From: Sacculina carcini
Lineage: Eukaryota > Arthropoda > Thecostraca > Sacculinidae
NCBI GenBank assembly: GCA_916048095.2
Contig: OU696572.1
Coordinates: forward strand, 6,405,362 to 6,469,361
Direction: 5' to 3'
Length of the DNA stretch: 64,000 nt
Shown one piece after another: positions 22,550 to 32,764 of the stretch. How positions within the stretch are numbered: the first letter of the stretch is position 1; each line of letters begins with the position of its first letter. The notes below the pieces were generated by a model. The model saw nothing but the letters and a program-made list of their open reading frames with translations. It had not been told where the DNA came from and made no database searches. The translations under genes and the position numbers were made by a program.

Positions 22550-25284
22550 TCAAAACTGACTCAGCAGCAGGAGATATATTCTCAGTTCAAGAAGGTGGGG
22601 ACGCGGACAAATTGCTGCCGCCTATAGAGGGATTTCAACACCGAATAGTGCTACGTGCAGATGCTGTTCCGGTCCTTCGTCCGTTACGCAGACTAGTACT
22701 CTCGGTTCGTTAAGAGGTGACAGCCGAGTTAGCAGAGCTACAGATAGCCGGAGTGATCGAACCCGTTGACACAGCCGAGTGGATCAGCCCTCTGGTCGTC
22801 GCCAGACGGAAAAATGGACGAATCAGACCGTGTGTTGACTTAAGGAGTCTCAACCAGCAGATCGTTCCCGATGTTCATCCTCTTCCGACTATAACTGAAC
22901 TACAGACCAGACTGCAAGAATCAGTCTTCTCAAAGATTGACCTACAGTCCGCCTATCACCAGCTGATGTTGGAACCATCATCGAAATATCTGACGGCGTT
23001 CATCACGCCAGACGGTCTCTATCAATTCAACAGAGTACCGTTTGGTAATTCATCGGCGGGATCAGCATTCCAAAAATTGCTGGATCGTGTACTTCGAGGT
23101 ATACCTGGTGTACATCACTATCTAGATGACATTGTGTGTTCGGGACGCACACGGGCAGAACACGACGAACGTCTTCAGCGCGTGTTATCTGCACTTCGTC
23201 AGGTGAAAGTCACCATAAACGACACAAAATCCAAATTTTCAGTGCGTGAAATAGATTATTGTGGGTTCCAAATCAGTGCCAACGGCATGACTCCTCTTCG
23301 AAGTCATGTGCAATCCAATCAACAAGCTCCAACACCACATAATGCTGCTGAACTGAGAAGCTTTCTTGGGCTATGAGGGTGGGTGTCACACCTTGTGCCA
23401 AACTACGCCACCATCACAGGTCCTCTGTTCGCGATGCTCAAAAGAGACGTCGTTTTTGACTGGAACGAGGCAGCCAACCAGAGTTTCCAAACGGTGAAGA
23501 AAGTCATCTGTTCTGATAGAGTGCTTCACAAATTCGATCCTTCGAGATCAACGTTCGTCACAATCGACGCGAGTGATAAAAGAGCAGGCGCGCTCTTATC
23601 ACAGATGGACAACCGAGGCCAAGAATACGCAATATAATTCTGGAGTCAGCGATTTTCAGCCGCTGAAAGTAAATACTCCGTCACATAGAAAGAGATTCCA
23701 GTCGCTGTGCGAGCGGTATAGCGCTGGAGATTGCTTCTGGGGGGTCGCCACTTCACTCTGCGGACGGTCCATGCCGCTCTTAAATCCGTGCTGTCGTCGA
23801 AATCGAGCGGTCGCGCAGGAGCACGTGTGTGACGCTGGCAAGCACGACTAATGGTGTTTTCGTTCTCAATCCAGCACGTTCCAGGTGCTAAGTGACTCTG
23901 TGCTGACGCACTATCGCGGTTGCCGGTCGGAGAGCCAGACGAGAACGACGATCCACAAAAACTCATCGCCACGGTGGTAGCTGGTGAGACCACCATCAGT
24001 TTGGATGAGGTGAAAGCGGCCACGCGTGAAGACACTCAGCTATGTACATTATGTGAAGCGATCGAACGTGGATTCCCGACCAGCGCGAAGCAATGTGACG
24101 CTGCAATACAGCCATTCTTCTACTTGCGTCACGAATTGAGCATTATCGATGGACTCGTGCTACGAGAAGGGTACCAGGTCATTGTACTGGAGCGACTTCG
24201 GGATCAATATGTTCAGGCAGCGCATGAGGGTCATTCAGGCATTGTAAAGACCAAACAAATAATACGAAGTGTTGCTTGATTTCCTGGAATTGATCATGGT
24301 CGAGAAGTTTGTTCAAGAGTGTCCAACCTGTCAGAATTCCGACAGGGTCTTGTGTGGTAATGCTCGAATAGCTCAACTGCAGGAAGTGCCGCTACCCGAA
24401 AAGGCATGGGAAAAAGTGGGTATTGACGTGGTAGGCCCACGCAGCTCAACGCAGCTCCGCAGTCAAACCGCTACGCAATAACTATAGTTGACTACAGAAC
24501 AAAGTGGGCAGAGGTTGCGTTGACGTTTACGGTAACTTCCACCATCGTGATTGATTTCATCAAGAAAGTCGCCGCTAGAGAAAGCTTCCCTGATGTGATA
24601 GTTTCCGACAATGGAACGCCATTCGTGAGCACGGAATTCGAGGACTATCTCACCCGACGTGCTGTCAAACATCACAAATCAGCAGTATACTGGCCCAGAG
24701 GAAATTCAGTCGTTGAAAGATTCAACCGCACGCTGAAGCAATGGTTGCTGAATTGGGACAAGTCCATCAGTCTCAGTGATCACGTGAGGCAACGGCTCGC
24801 CCTCTACCGCTCAGCACCACACAGTGCTACGGGATCTTCCCCATCAGAGCTGCTGCACGGTAGGACTATGAGGCTCAACCTTCCAGTGGTCGAAAAAAAA
24901 CCACCACGAGTTACGCCGGAGGAGGTTAACCGTATGCAATCCAAGAGAAACAAAACGGCTTACGACTCAAGGTTCGGCGTTAAACCGTCACAGATCACCG
25001 AAGGGCAATGTGTTCATGTCAAGAAGCCGGGTCATGTTCTCAAGTGTTCCAGTCGCTTCATAGGTCCTCTGAACGTCAGACAGAGAGTCGGAAAGTGGAC
25101 GTTCAAGTTGTCCGACGGGAGTGTTCGTAACGCCGCACATCTGGCACCAGCCGGCGCGTCGTGCACTGACCGAGAAGATACAGCTGATCGCTCGGCTAGG
25201 CCACAGACATATGACAACGGCGCCCTGCCGATTAACGGCGGAGGTGTTACAGAACGCGAGAATCAATCGATCGGAGATCAGTAG
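22550..25284 (+). pseudogene. Element F pol: RT, RNase H and integrase
   Basis: After the G insertion, pol resumes in the protease-RT linker. RT blocks include EWISPLVVARRKNGRIRPC, FSKIDLQSAYHQL and the catalytic HHYLDDIVC near 23120. RNase H remnants (FVTIDASDKRAG, FSAAESKYSVT) lie at 23560-23690 with several stops. The integrase has an HHCC remnant, then VGIDVVGP, IVSDNGTPF and NSVVERFNRTLKQW for the D-D-E triad, up to 25284. Multiple stops and frameshifts make it non-functional. The 150 bp after it are non-coding. Confidence 0.85.
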
Positions 25285-25435
25285 GCGGACGTCAACGTGG
25301 ACGAGAGAGGAGACGTCGATACCTCTTCGCAGAAACCACACGATCGCGGGTTAGTGCAGCTGCCGCCATCGCGTGGAGGACGTTGTGGTTGGCTACCCCG
25401 ACGACTTGATTAACGCGAGGAGGATATAGCGAAGC

Positions 25436-25676
25436 TGTAGTTACATATTACTCCAAGAGATGGCGGGTGTGTACCTTTGGGATATGTTGGCTATCGCGAT
25501 GACGATCAAGGTAGTCATTCATCGTAGGGACTTGATAGTGTGCGTTGGCGTTGTGATGCGGTAAATTGAGTGAGTTAATTTCAGTTTCATGTTGTGTTAT
25601 AATAAAGATTGTGCGTTGTGATCGAGTGAGTTATTCATGCGTGATAAGTGGAATTATTAACGCGACCGACACTACA
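25436..25676 (+). repeat. Candidate 3' LTR of element F
   Basis: A TGTAGTTACA...CGACACTACA segment of 241 bp follows a purine-rich tract (GCGAGGAGGATATAGCGAAG). It contains AATAAAG, a possible polyadenylation signal, about 60 bp before its end. There is no partner LTR in the window. Confidence 0.45.
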
Positions 25677-25848
25677 GTACTCCTATTGGATTGCTTCAGT
25701 CCCTTGTTATAATATTATGTAGTCAGAATTCGAGTGTAGCTATTAATGTTCGCCATGCCCCATAACGTTTTCCTTAGCCACTCTGAGCCCCTTACCGTAA
25801 AAATTCTGGCGCCGCCAAAGTTTGAAGCCATTACCGACATCTCCATAG
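25677..25848. other. No recognised feature
   Basis: Unique-looking sequence between element F and the GTATT target duplication (25849-25853) of family A. It may be host DNA or further element debris. Confidence 0.4.
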
Positions 25849-25853
25849 GTATT

Positions 25854-26325
25854 TGTAATAGGTATTCGTATTGTGTATGTACAGTGTGATGAAATCGTGT
25901 AACCGCGTAGGTGTCTTTGTATGTCTGTATGTATGTGTATGTTCAAGTGCGCGAATGGTGTGCCTGCTCTTTTCGATGAATGCGAGTTACCGTGTATGTG
26001 CGTGTATATGTTCAAGTGTGTGAGTGGTTCATGTGACTTGGCTTGTCACGTGACTCGAGTACTGTGTGCTGATTGGTCGGTGTACTTTGACATTGTGACG
26101 TGTGACGCCTGTGCGTGTGGCTGAAGCGAGCTACAAGCAGTCTGGTTTTGAGCGTTGTGAGTGCTGGTGGTGTTCGTGTGCTGGTGCTGTATTTGTAATT
26201 GTGGTTGGTGCTAGGCCACAAAGTGTTTATTGTTTATTATAAGTTTTGTTTTCAAGAGTGCATTTCAGTGCTATCATTTCATTGTCGTCATCATCTTCAT
26301 TGAATACATCTCTATTTACTCTACA
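25854..26325 (+). repeat. Family A 5' LTR
   Basis: 472 bp, TGTAATAGG...CTCTACA, directly after the GTATT duplication. It should contain the promoter; I see no clear TATA box. Confidence 0.95.
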
Positions 26326-26337
26326 AGCTATTTCGGC
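26326..26337 (+). promoter_or_regulatory. Primer-binding site candidate complementary to tRNA-Phe 5' end
   Basis: AGCTATTTCGGC touches the LTR end with no gap. Its complement is GCCGAAATAGCT, the first 12 bases of animal tRNA-Phe. There is no TGG that would pair with a tRNA CCA end. The same sequence stands at 2496-2507, at the minus-strand element B, and with one change in element C. The known comparison is copia, which primes from an internal tRNA fragment. Confidence 0.7.
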
Positions 26338-26350
26338 AATAATCATCGCA

Positions 26351-27157
26351 ATGTCTATCGAAGAATCGAAGGCTCATCTGCATGTCCAGTCGTCTTTCGA
26401 CGTGAAGTTGATTCCGGAATTTCGTGGTGACGTCGGTGAAAACGTATCAGAGTGGCTAAGTCGTCTCAAGTAGACCTGTAGTCTGCATGGAGTGCGGGAC
26501 CTGGTTTCAATTGTACCACTGAGACTATTCGGTCACGCATACAAAGTGTATGATCAGATTCCCGAGAACGACAAGTTTGACATCGAAACAGTGGAGAAGA
26601 CATTGCGCGACGCTTTTGATGTCGATTCGTTCACAGCGTACGAGCTGCTGCAGCGTCGTCGTTTGCAGCCGTGCGAACCAGTGGATACATATCTGGCAGA
26701 CATAAAAAGGCTTGCTCAAATTGCGGGAGGCCTGAGCGAAAAAACTATATCAGGAGCGTTTCTTTTTGGGTTACCTGAGCACTTGAGGTCATCTCTGAGA
26801 AACAGTGCAGGGATAGAGACTCTCAGCTTGCATCAGTTGTTGGAGAGAGCAAGAATGCTTGTTGCAGATAATTGCCGCACAAGCAATGTAGCAGCTGTCA
26901 CCGTTGGCAAAGCATCAACCGGTAGCCGTACGAATCGCCGAAGTCGAGATGTCATCTGCTTCAAGTGCGGAGAATCAGGCCATTTTGCCAGGGGATGCGC
27001 CGGATCTTTTCACAGAGACAATTTGATCAAAGATGGTAACACCCGTGTAGTGCGATGTTACCGATGTGGCGAGACCGGTCATGTAAGCCCAAGATGTCCG
27101 GGAAACGACAACGGAGAAGCAGCGAATGCGCCGGCTCCTTCTCCGCAGCATCACTGA
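26351..27157 (+). pseudogene. Family A gag, one in-frame stop
   Basis: ATG 26351 opens a gag of about 268 codons. An amber TAG at 26471-26473 (codon 41) is the only break, and the same frame continues to 27157. It has a capsid-like region (about residues 45-175, YELLQRRRLQP, GAFLFGLPEHLR) and two zinc knuckles, CFKCGESGHFARGC and CYRCGETGHVSPRC. It would package element RNA into particles. It overlaps pol, which lies in the -1 frame. Confidence 0.85.
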
Positions 27158-29973
27158 GCGTTTCCGCTCCTACGGTGCACATGCGTGTCAATGGTGTGTA
27201 TTGTGATGTTTTGGTTGATACTGGCTGCAGTAAATGTTTGATATACGCTGCACTATGCGGAGAGCAATCAAAGGCATATACTGATCTAGTTCTGATCAAC
27301 GGGTCAAGACAAGCATGTGAAGGTGTGACGAGTGTGCGACTGCGGGACGCATTTGGTCGTGTAGTTATTGTTGAAGCTATTGTTGTGAATTTTCGTCCCT
27401 TGAATTACAATTTTGTTCTTGGTATGAATGGTGTAAGATCTTTTGGTGGTGTCACAGTGAGTGGAGATGGGCAGGCCAAGTTTGGACCCACCGATTCACA
27501 CCGACAGTGTACAAGCCAGTCTCTGATAGAGCCAGCTGCAGGATTGGTGATTACGGCACCCAGAAGTGTATTGCTGGAGCAGAAGGATTTTACAGTTTAT
27601 TTTGACGAACAACATCTCACATGGAAAGCTGCATGGAAATGGCGGTCCACTAAGCCTGACTACCTTCATAACAGAGTAGCTACGTACAATGTGAAGCAGT
27701 GTGCTCGTCGTGAGTATGAAGACGAAATTCAGAAGTGGATAAACAATGGCTGGCTAAGAGAGTATGATGAGCAGGAGATGGGTCCTCCAAAAGGCTTAAT
27801 CCCCCTCATGGCGGTTATTCAGCCCAATAAGAACAAAGTCCGGCCCGTGTGTGATTTCAGGGAGCTGAACAACCACATTACATCGTACACAGGGTCCGCT
27901 GATGTGTGTGCAAATAAGCTGCGCCAGTGGCGGCGTCGTGGCAGTAATGCAGCAGTGCTGGACTTGGAAAAAGCATATCTGCAAATTCACGTCGAAAAGG
28001 AGTTGTGGCCATATCAGACAGTGATATTTGACGGCAAGCGATACTGCTTAACGAGGATGGGTTTCGGTCTGAGTGTGGCACCCGCCGTTCTGCAGACAAT
28101 ACTTGATTATGTGTTGAAGCAGGATGAGTGTGTGAGCGCAGGGACTTCCGCATATCTGGATGATATCTTTGTTGATCTCAATGTAGTCAGCGCGGAAAAG
28201 GTGCGTGGTCATCTTGGAAAATATGGTTTGGTGAGCAAGAAACCGGACAACCTGAGAGATGGTGCTCGTGTGCTGGGTCTGAGAGTGTCGAGAAAGAATG
28301 GAGATATGGTTTGGAGTAGAGACAACAAAATCGACCCACCACCGGCAGATCTAACGCGCCGAAACGTATTTTCGTGGTGCGGTAAGCTGGTAGGCCACAT
28401 GCCGGTCTGTGGCTCGCTAAGAATTTTGACAGCGTTTGCTAAACGGCGAGCCAATCAGCTTACAAAAGGCTGGGACGACCGAATTGACGACGATAACCCA
28501 ATTCGCGATATGTTAGCCTTCATCGACAAACAAGTGCGGCAAGTACATCCTGTGGGAGTCCACTGGAGTGTCAACTCAAAAAAGGCAACAATATGGACCG
28601 ACGCGAGCTCTTTGGCACTCGGAGTTATGCTCGAAGTCGACGGAGATATTGTTGAAGACGCCTCGTGGTTGAGATCAGACAAGCCAGCTCACATAAATAT
28701 GGCGGAATTGGACGCTGCAATTCGCGGGATCAATATGGCGGTGAGCTGGAATATGACCGACCTCTTGATCAAATCCGACTCTGTCACAGTGTGTCGATGG
28801 ATTAGCGACCTTTTGAGCGGTAGGACGCGGGTGCGCACCAAGGCACAGAACGAGCTGTTGATTCGTCGCAGATTAAACATAGTAAAACAATTAGCCGACG
28901 AACTTGAATTGTTAATTGATGTGGAGCTGGTACCATCAAAGAAAAACCGCGCCGATTTGCTGACTCGTGTGCCGCAGAAATGGTTGATTGAAAGTGCTTC
29001 TGCCGCTGCAACCGTTGTACCACGTGATGACACGGTGAACATACGCAAAATTCACGAGCGTGCCGGACACCCTGGCGTGCGGAGAACACTATTTTTTGCG
29101 CGGAGGGAGTGTTCTTCTCCGGTGTCCAGAAGACAAGTGAAAAACGTGGTGGCGAGTTGTAACACTTGCCAATCAATCGATCCTGCCCCGCGAAAATGGC
29201 CAAGAGGTGAGTTATCAGTTGGAGAGATGTGGCACAGACTCGCTATAGACGTCACACACTTTCAAGGTCAAGAATATCTGTCCGTGATTGACTGTGGACC
29301 ATCAAGATTTTCTTTGTGGCGATTGTTGAGGCGATCCGACTCTGATAATATCACGAGACACCTTGAAGAGATGTTCCTTGAGCGAGGTTTCCCCACTCAG
29401 CTATTGTGTGACAATGCGACTATATTCAGAAGTCAGCAGTTTCTAGCATTTGCAGCAAAGTGGAGTATAGAGGTGCGATTTCGAGCGGCGTACAGACCCA
29501 GTGGCAATGGTATTATAGAAAGGAATCACCGCACTGTGAAGGTGATTGCTGCTCGCAAGAACTGTTCCATCGGTGAAGCTGTACATCTGTATAATACGAG
29601 TCCTTTCAGTGACCGCAAGGGAACGCCTGCACACGTACTGTACAACTATCGATGGCGTGATATTGTGGGCGAACAGGGAGCGTGTATGACGCCGCTTCAG
29701 ACAACTAATGCATTTGACACCGGTGATCCAGTTTGGGTGCGTAACAGTGGTACGAGGTGCACTCAACCGTCTGTCGAGGGTCGTGTTACGGCGGTGGCGT
29801 CTGACCAGGTGGTCGAGGTGGACGGCATGTTGCGTCACGTGCGCGACCTCAGACCTCGTAGCGGCGACGACGGTGATGCTGTGTCGGCAGAAGCCAGTGA
29901 ATCGGTGAGTCACAGCCGCCCTACACGACAGAGAAGAGCTCCTGCCTGGCACCGTGACTATGTTATGCACTAG
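27055..29973 (+). CDS. Family A pol: protease, RT, RNase H, integrase
   Basis: The uninterrupted frame is 972 codons as listed; translation probably enters by -1 frameshift at 27100-27106, not at the ATG. Visible motifs by residue: protease DTG 55-57; RT with VRPVCDFRELN and catalytic YLDD 367-370; RNase H starting WTDASS at 515; integrase zinc finger H667, H672, C702, C705; integrase triad D732, D786, E822 with 35 residues between the last two. The polyprotein would process itself, copy RNA to DNA and integrate it. No key residue is missing. Lineage within Ty3/Gypsy is not settled: motifs differ from the CsRn1-type elements here, and elements B and C are its closest relatives in the window. 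Confidence 0.93.
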   Translation: MLPMWRDRSCKPKMSGKRQRRSSECAGSFSAASLSVSAPTVHMRVNGVYCDVLVDTGCSKCLIYAALCGEQSKAYTDLVLINGSRQACEGVTSVRLRDAFGRVVIVEAIVVNFRPLNYNFVLGMNGVRSFGGVTVSGDGQAKFGPTDSHRQCTSQSLIEPAAGLVITAPRSVLLEQKDFTVYFDEQHLTWKAAWKWRSTKPDYLHNRVATYNVKQCARREYEDEIQKWINNGWLREYDEQEMGPPKGLIPLMAVIQPNKNKVRPVCDFRELNNHITSYTGSADVCANKLRQWRRRGSNAAVLDLEKAYLQIHVEKELWPYQTVIFDGKRYCLTRMGFGLSVAPAVLQTILDYVLKQDECVSAGTSAYLDDIFVDLNVVSAEKVRGHLGKYGLVSKKPDNLRDGARVLGLRVSRKNGDMVWSRDNKIDPPPADLTRRNVFSWCGKLVGHMPVCGSLRILTAFAKRRANQLTKGWDDRIDDDNPIRDMLAFIDKQVRQVHPVGVHWSVNSKKATIWTDASSLALGVMLEVDGDIVEDASWLRSDKPAHINMAELDAAIRGINMAVSWNMTDLLIKSDSVTVCRWISDLLSGRTRVRTKAQNELLIRRRLNIVKQLADELELLIDVELVPSKKNRADLLTRVPQKWLIESASAAATVVPRDDTVNIRKIHERAGHPGVRRTLFFARRECSSPVSRRQVKNVVASCNTCQSIDPAPRKWPRGELSVGEMWHRLAIDVTHFQGQEYLSVIDCGPSRFSLWRLLRRSDSDNITRHLEEMFLERGFPTQLLCDNATIFRSQQFLAFAAKWSIEVRFRAAYRPSGNGIIERNHRTVKVIAARKNCSIGEAVHLYNTSPFSDRKGTPAHVLYNYRWRDIVGEQGACMTPLQTTNAFDTGDPVWVRNSGTRCTQPSVEGRVTAVASDQVVEVDGMLRHVRDLRPRSGDDGDAVSAEASESVSHSRPTRQRRAPAWHRDYVMH
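27100..27144 (+). promoter_or_regulatory. -1 ribosomal frameshift signal at gag-pol overlap
   Basis: The heptamer GGGAAAC (27100-27106) sits in the gag frame as G GGA AAC, a recognised slippery pattern. After a 6-base spacer, GGAGAAG (27113-27119) pairs with CTTCTCC (27138-27144), with an inner AGC/GCT pair and a 10-base loop. Slipping back one base at AAC moves ribosomes into the open pol frame. This would set the gag to pol ratio. Confidence 0.72.
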
Positions 29974-30072
29974 TTTTAATTATTGATTGCCTGTATCATG
30001 TGAAGGTCTTTGTTGCCGCTGTATTGGTTCGATTATGTATTGTATTTGATTGGTGTGAACACCATGGGGACA

Positions 30073-30089
30073 TGTAATAGGTATTCGTA
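30073..30089 (+). repeat. Family A 3' LTR, first 17 bp
   Basis: TGTAATAGGTATTCGTA matches the LTR start; its last five bases TCGTA are the target duplication of element B. The rest of this LTR resumes at 38311. Bases 29974-30072 are the pol 3' untranslated stretch, shared with 1880-2023. Confidence 0.92.
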
Positions 30090-30423
30090 TGTAGGCTGAA
30101 CAAAGGAACGAAAAAAATGTATTCGCCAGCAACAACTCTATCACACCGTATTCACCGTACCATCTATCACATATCCAACACCCCAAGCTCCACTGACCCA
30201 CGTCATTTTCCACATTGCAAAAGCGTCCTGCAAATTCTATTCCAAGCGATCCGATTGCACATACGCATACGCGCACAGGCTCGCACATACACACACACAC
30301 ACACGCGCACACACACATGCACACAACAACGCGCAGACATTTGCAGAACCATTCATTCTAATTATATGCAACACTGAATGCAACTGAATGACGAAATCGG
30401 TCAACTATACACATCAAACTACA
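30090..30423 (-). repeat. Element B 3' LTR
   Basis: On the plus strand it starts TGTAGGCTGAAC and ends TCAAACTACA, with an AC-rich microsatellite near 30290-30325. The stretch 30424-30549 is its 3' untranslated region. Confidence 0.92.
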
Positions 30424-30549
30424 CACCCTTGTGATTTAATAATCATTATCATTTCGAATTGAACACGAAACTTGACACACCCTAATAGAAACGACTTAAA
30501 AACAATTATATCCCTATAAACTACACTAGCTACTCACATAGTCATTCAT

Positions 30550-30993
30550 CTATATTGGCTGTCTCACCTCTCTCCTCGGTCGCTCTATGGTAGGTGCAGA
30601 TTCTGAATGTGTGCTCTCGTTTTCACCGTTCGGAGGCGGACGAATCTCCTCGGGCCCTGGATCAATAACGGGCCGCAGGTCCAGCACATGCCTAGGCATA
30701 CCGTCAACTGAGATGTTGTTGTTGGAGTTCACTCTCGTAACGACGCCCTTGCTCCAATGAGAAGTGCAGTGCGCGTTGGGAGGCTTCACCCACACTTCGT
30801 CCCCCAACTTGACTGTCGACCCCGATACCCGGTCTTCATCTACGCTTTGAGAAATATCTCTGTGGCATCTCCAGTCGTAAGTGTGCACTGATCGTTGCGG
30901 TACGCTGTCGTCTTTTTGACCATTCCGCGGAGTACAATTATACCAGAACACGGCTTCAGTAGGGCAAATCTCCCCTCTCTCAGCAATAGCTTT
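30550..30993 (-). pseudogene. Element B integrase C-terminal part
   Basis: Read on the minus strand, this continues the integrase of 36285-37257 after element D, beginning just after the conserved NHRTVK helix. It contains a FWYNCTPR segment, a VWVKPPNAHCTSHWSKGVV block, and the MPRHVLDLRP motif also seen at the end of family A pol. The stop is at 30550. The two halves are in register once the 4-bp duplication made by D is allowed for. Confidence 0.85.
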
Positions 30994-31480
30994 TGTAGCA
31001 TCTGTGTTTTCCTGCACATTTTGTTCTGCGTATGGCGTTGCGGTTTTATATAATTTGTTTGTGAAATGTGACAGAAATATTGGTTCGCGCTTTATGAAAA
31101 CTCTTGAGTTAGCTTCGCCTGACGCACATGAACTTTATGCTGCGTCGTGCGCAGCTTTCATTTTATAGTGTTTTTAATGGTTTTTTTGTGTGAAAAATAT
31201 GTTCTTATCGGAAATGAAACCTCTCTTTTTACTTTGTTTGGGTAATGTTTATTTTTGCCATATTTTATAATTTCTAAGAATGTTCTTGTTTTTCGCGGTG
31301 CGCGTAAGCCGCGAGGCTGATTTCCTGTGGGTATATGAGCTGTCGTTTTACCGCCAGAGCTCTCTTTCGTTGTCTCGGCGTCCTTCAGTGTGCTTGTCTC
31401 CGTTTCTGGGTGCCGACGCAAATATACGCACGTGCTCTCACATCCGTGCTCTCGTGCTCTGTTCTTGAACTCACGCTACA
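30994..31480 (+). repeat. Element D 5' LTR
   Basis: 487 bp, TGTAGCATCTG...CTCACGCTACA. It is 12 bp longer than the 3' LTR because of a small CGTGCTCT-type duplication near 31446-31460. Confidence 0.92.
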
Positions 31481-31483
31481 AAC

Positions 31484-31500
31484 TGGTGCCCCGAGTGAGG
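31484..31500 (+). promoter_or_regulatory. Element D primer-binding site, tRNA-Trp-like
   Basis: TGGTGCCCCGAGTGAGG lies three bases after the LTR. It resembles the tRNA-Trp complement seen intact in element E (TGGTGACCCCGACGTG) if one base is lost in two places, so the match is degraded. Confidence 0.5.
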
Positions 31501-31524
31501 AGCGACTGTTCGTCGTTTATCACA

Positions 31525-32361
31525 ATGACTGAATCAGGTGAGAGCATTTTTGCTGTTCAGATTCGTGCGCCGCAATTCATGGACGCTTCCGCTGATGCTT
31601 GGTTTGCTATAGTTGAAGCCCAATTTCACATCAACCGGGTATCGAGTAGCGCGTCCAAATTCTTTCACGCACTGGCCAACCTCCCTCCAGAAGTAGTGAC
31701 TAAGCTCCCGAGAGATGTTATGAGCTTGCAAGATTACGAGGCGTTAAAGGCCGCTGTTATCGCCATCAACGAGAGATCGAAACCCGAGCTTTTTGAGCAG
31801 CTCATCTCTCACACTCAGATGGTCGGTCGTCCGACTGCATTTTTGCAAGAGCTAATGAGTGTAGCCGCTAAAGTTGGGGTTGGTGAAGACCTAGTTAGAC
31901 ACAAATTTGTGCAAGCTCTACCATCAACTGCCGGCGTGGTGTTGGCGGCCCAACAGGACATTTCCCTCACCAAGTTGGGTAAATTGGCAGATGATTTAGT
32001 ACCGCTGCTAAACAAGTGTGAGCGTGAGTCGCAGTGTTTTTCAGTGCGGGCATCTCGGGAAGTACCGTCGTCGACTGCCAGGACGTTGCAGTATGGTGCT
32101 GGTCCAGATGCTCCGCCAGCTGCGCCAAGTGACCGCCGGCGATATAACTCTGGTTCAAACACGCGCCCTGAAGGTGACACTGGAGTACCGCGAGGTGTGC
32201 GACCGTTCAACAGAAATCAGCGACCATTGGTGTGTCGGGCGCACATATATTTTGGACCGAATGCTCGCACCTGCCGACATTGGTGCACGTGGCCTGATAA
32301 AAACCGAGCGCGTGTGCAGCCAGATTCTCGTCCTTCATCTCCGCAGCCGGCGGAAAACTGA
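31525..32361 (+). CDS. Element D gag
   Basis: The open frame from ATG 31525 (MTESGESIFAV) runs for 278 codons. The stretch IRAPQFMDASADAWFAIVEA and KFFHALANLPPEVV is the capsid start of CsRn1-type Gag, and LVRHKFVQALP follows. Near the C-terminus, CRAHIYFGPNARTCRHWC is the unusual Cys-His-Cys-Cys motif that replaces the usual zinc knuckle in this lineage. Gag builds the particle and binds RNA. The frame ends with the start of protease in another frame. Confidence 0.87.
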   Translation: MTESGESIFAVQIRAPQFMDASADAWFAIVEAQFHINRVSSSASKFFHALANLPPEVVTKLPRDVMSLQDYEALKAAVIAINERSKPELFEQLISHTQMVGRPTAFLQELMSVAAKVGVGEDLVRHKFVQALPSTAGVVLAAQQDISLTKLGKLADDLVPLLNKCERESQCFSVRASREVPSSTARTLQYGAGPDAPPAAPSDRRRYNSGSNTRPEGDTGVPRGVRPFNRNQRPLVCRAHIYFGPNARTCRHWCTWPDKNRARVQPDSRPSSPQPAEN

Positions 32362-32399
32362 CGAGGCAGGTCGGAGTCGCTGCGGCCTCCGGTCTGCCA

Positions 32400-32681
32400 C
32401 TCATACGAGTCGCAGTCGAGGCCGACAAGTTAAAAAAGAATTTCATTGTCGACACAGGTGCAGGATTGTCTGTCGTTCCTCCATCGTGTGTGAGTCATAC
32501 TACCGTGCAGCCGACTGCAGTTCGCCTGTCATCCGCTTCTGGTCAACATATCCGAGTTCACGGTGAGACTTACATGACCATTATTATACCGCATTTGAGA
32601 AGAAAGTTTTATTGGACGTTTGTGGTGGCTGACGTTGTCTTCCCCCTGTTGGGGCAGGATTTTTTGGCTTACCATGGGTAG
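32400..32681 (+). pseudogene. Element D protease
   Basis: The frame carries FIVDTGAGLSVVPPS (catalytic DTG near 32450), then YWTFVVADVVFPLLGQDFLA, the retropepsin end signature. A TAG at 32679-32681 and lost bases in 32682-32764 break it from RT. Element E has the same region unbroken. Confidence 0.85.
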
Positions 32682-32764
32682 ACTGTCGAGCCGGTAAGCT
32701 ACGTGATGGTACCACAAACTGTTGTACACCCATAACATTAACGAAGGGAAATGCCTGTAGTCTG

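Larger units (their letters stand above)
17271..25676 (+). mobile_element. Element F: decayed Ty3/Gypsy element, split by element G
   Basis: Its gag end and protease lie at 17271-17831, and the rest of pol at 22550-25284. The two halves join in the same reading order once element G and one copy of its GGGTG duplication are set aside. The 5' end is lost at the satellite boundary. Several stops and frameshifts show it is old. A TG...CA segment at 25436-25676 is the likely 3' LTR. Confidence 0.82.
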
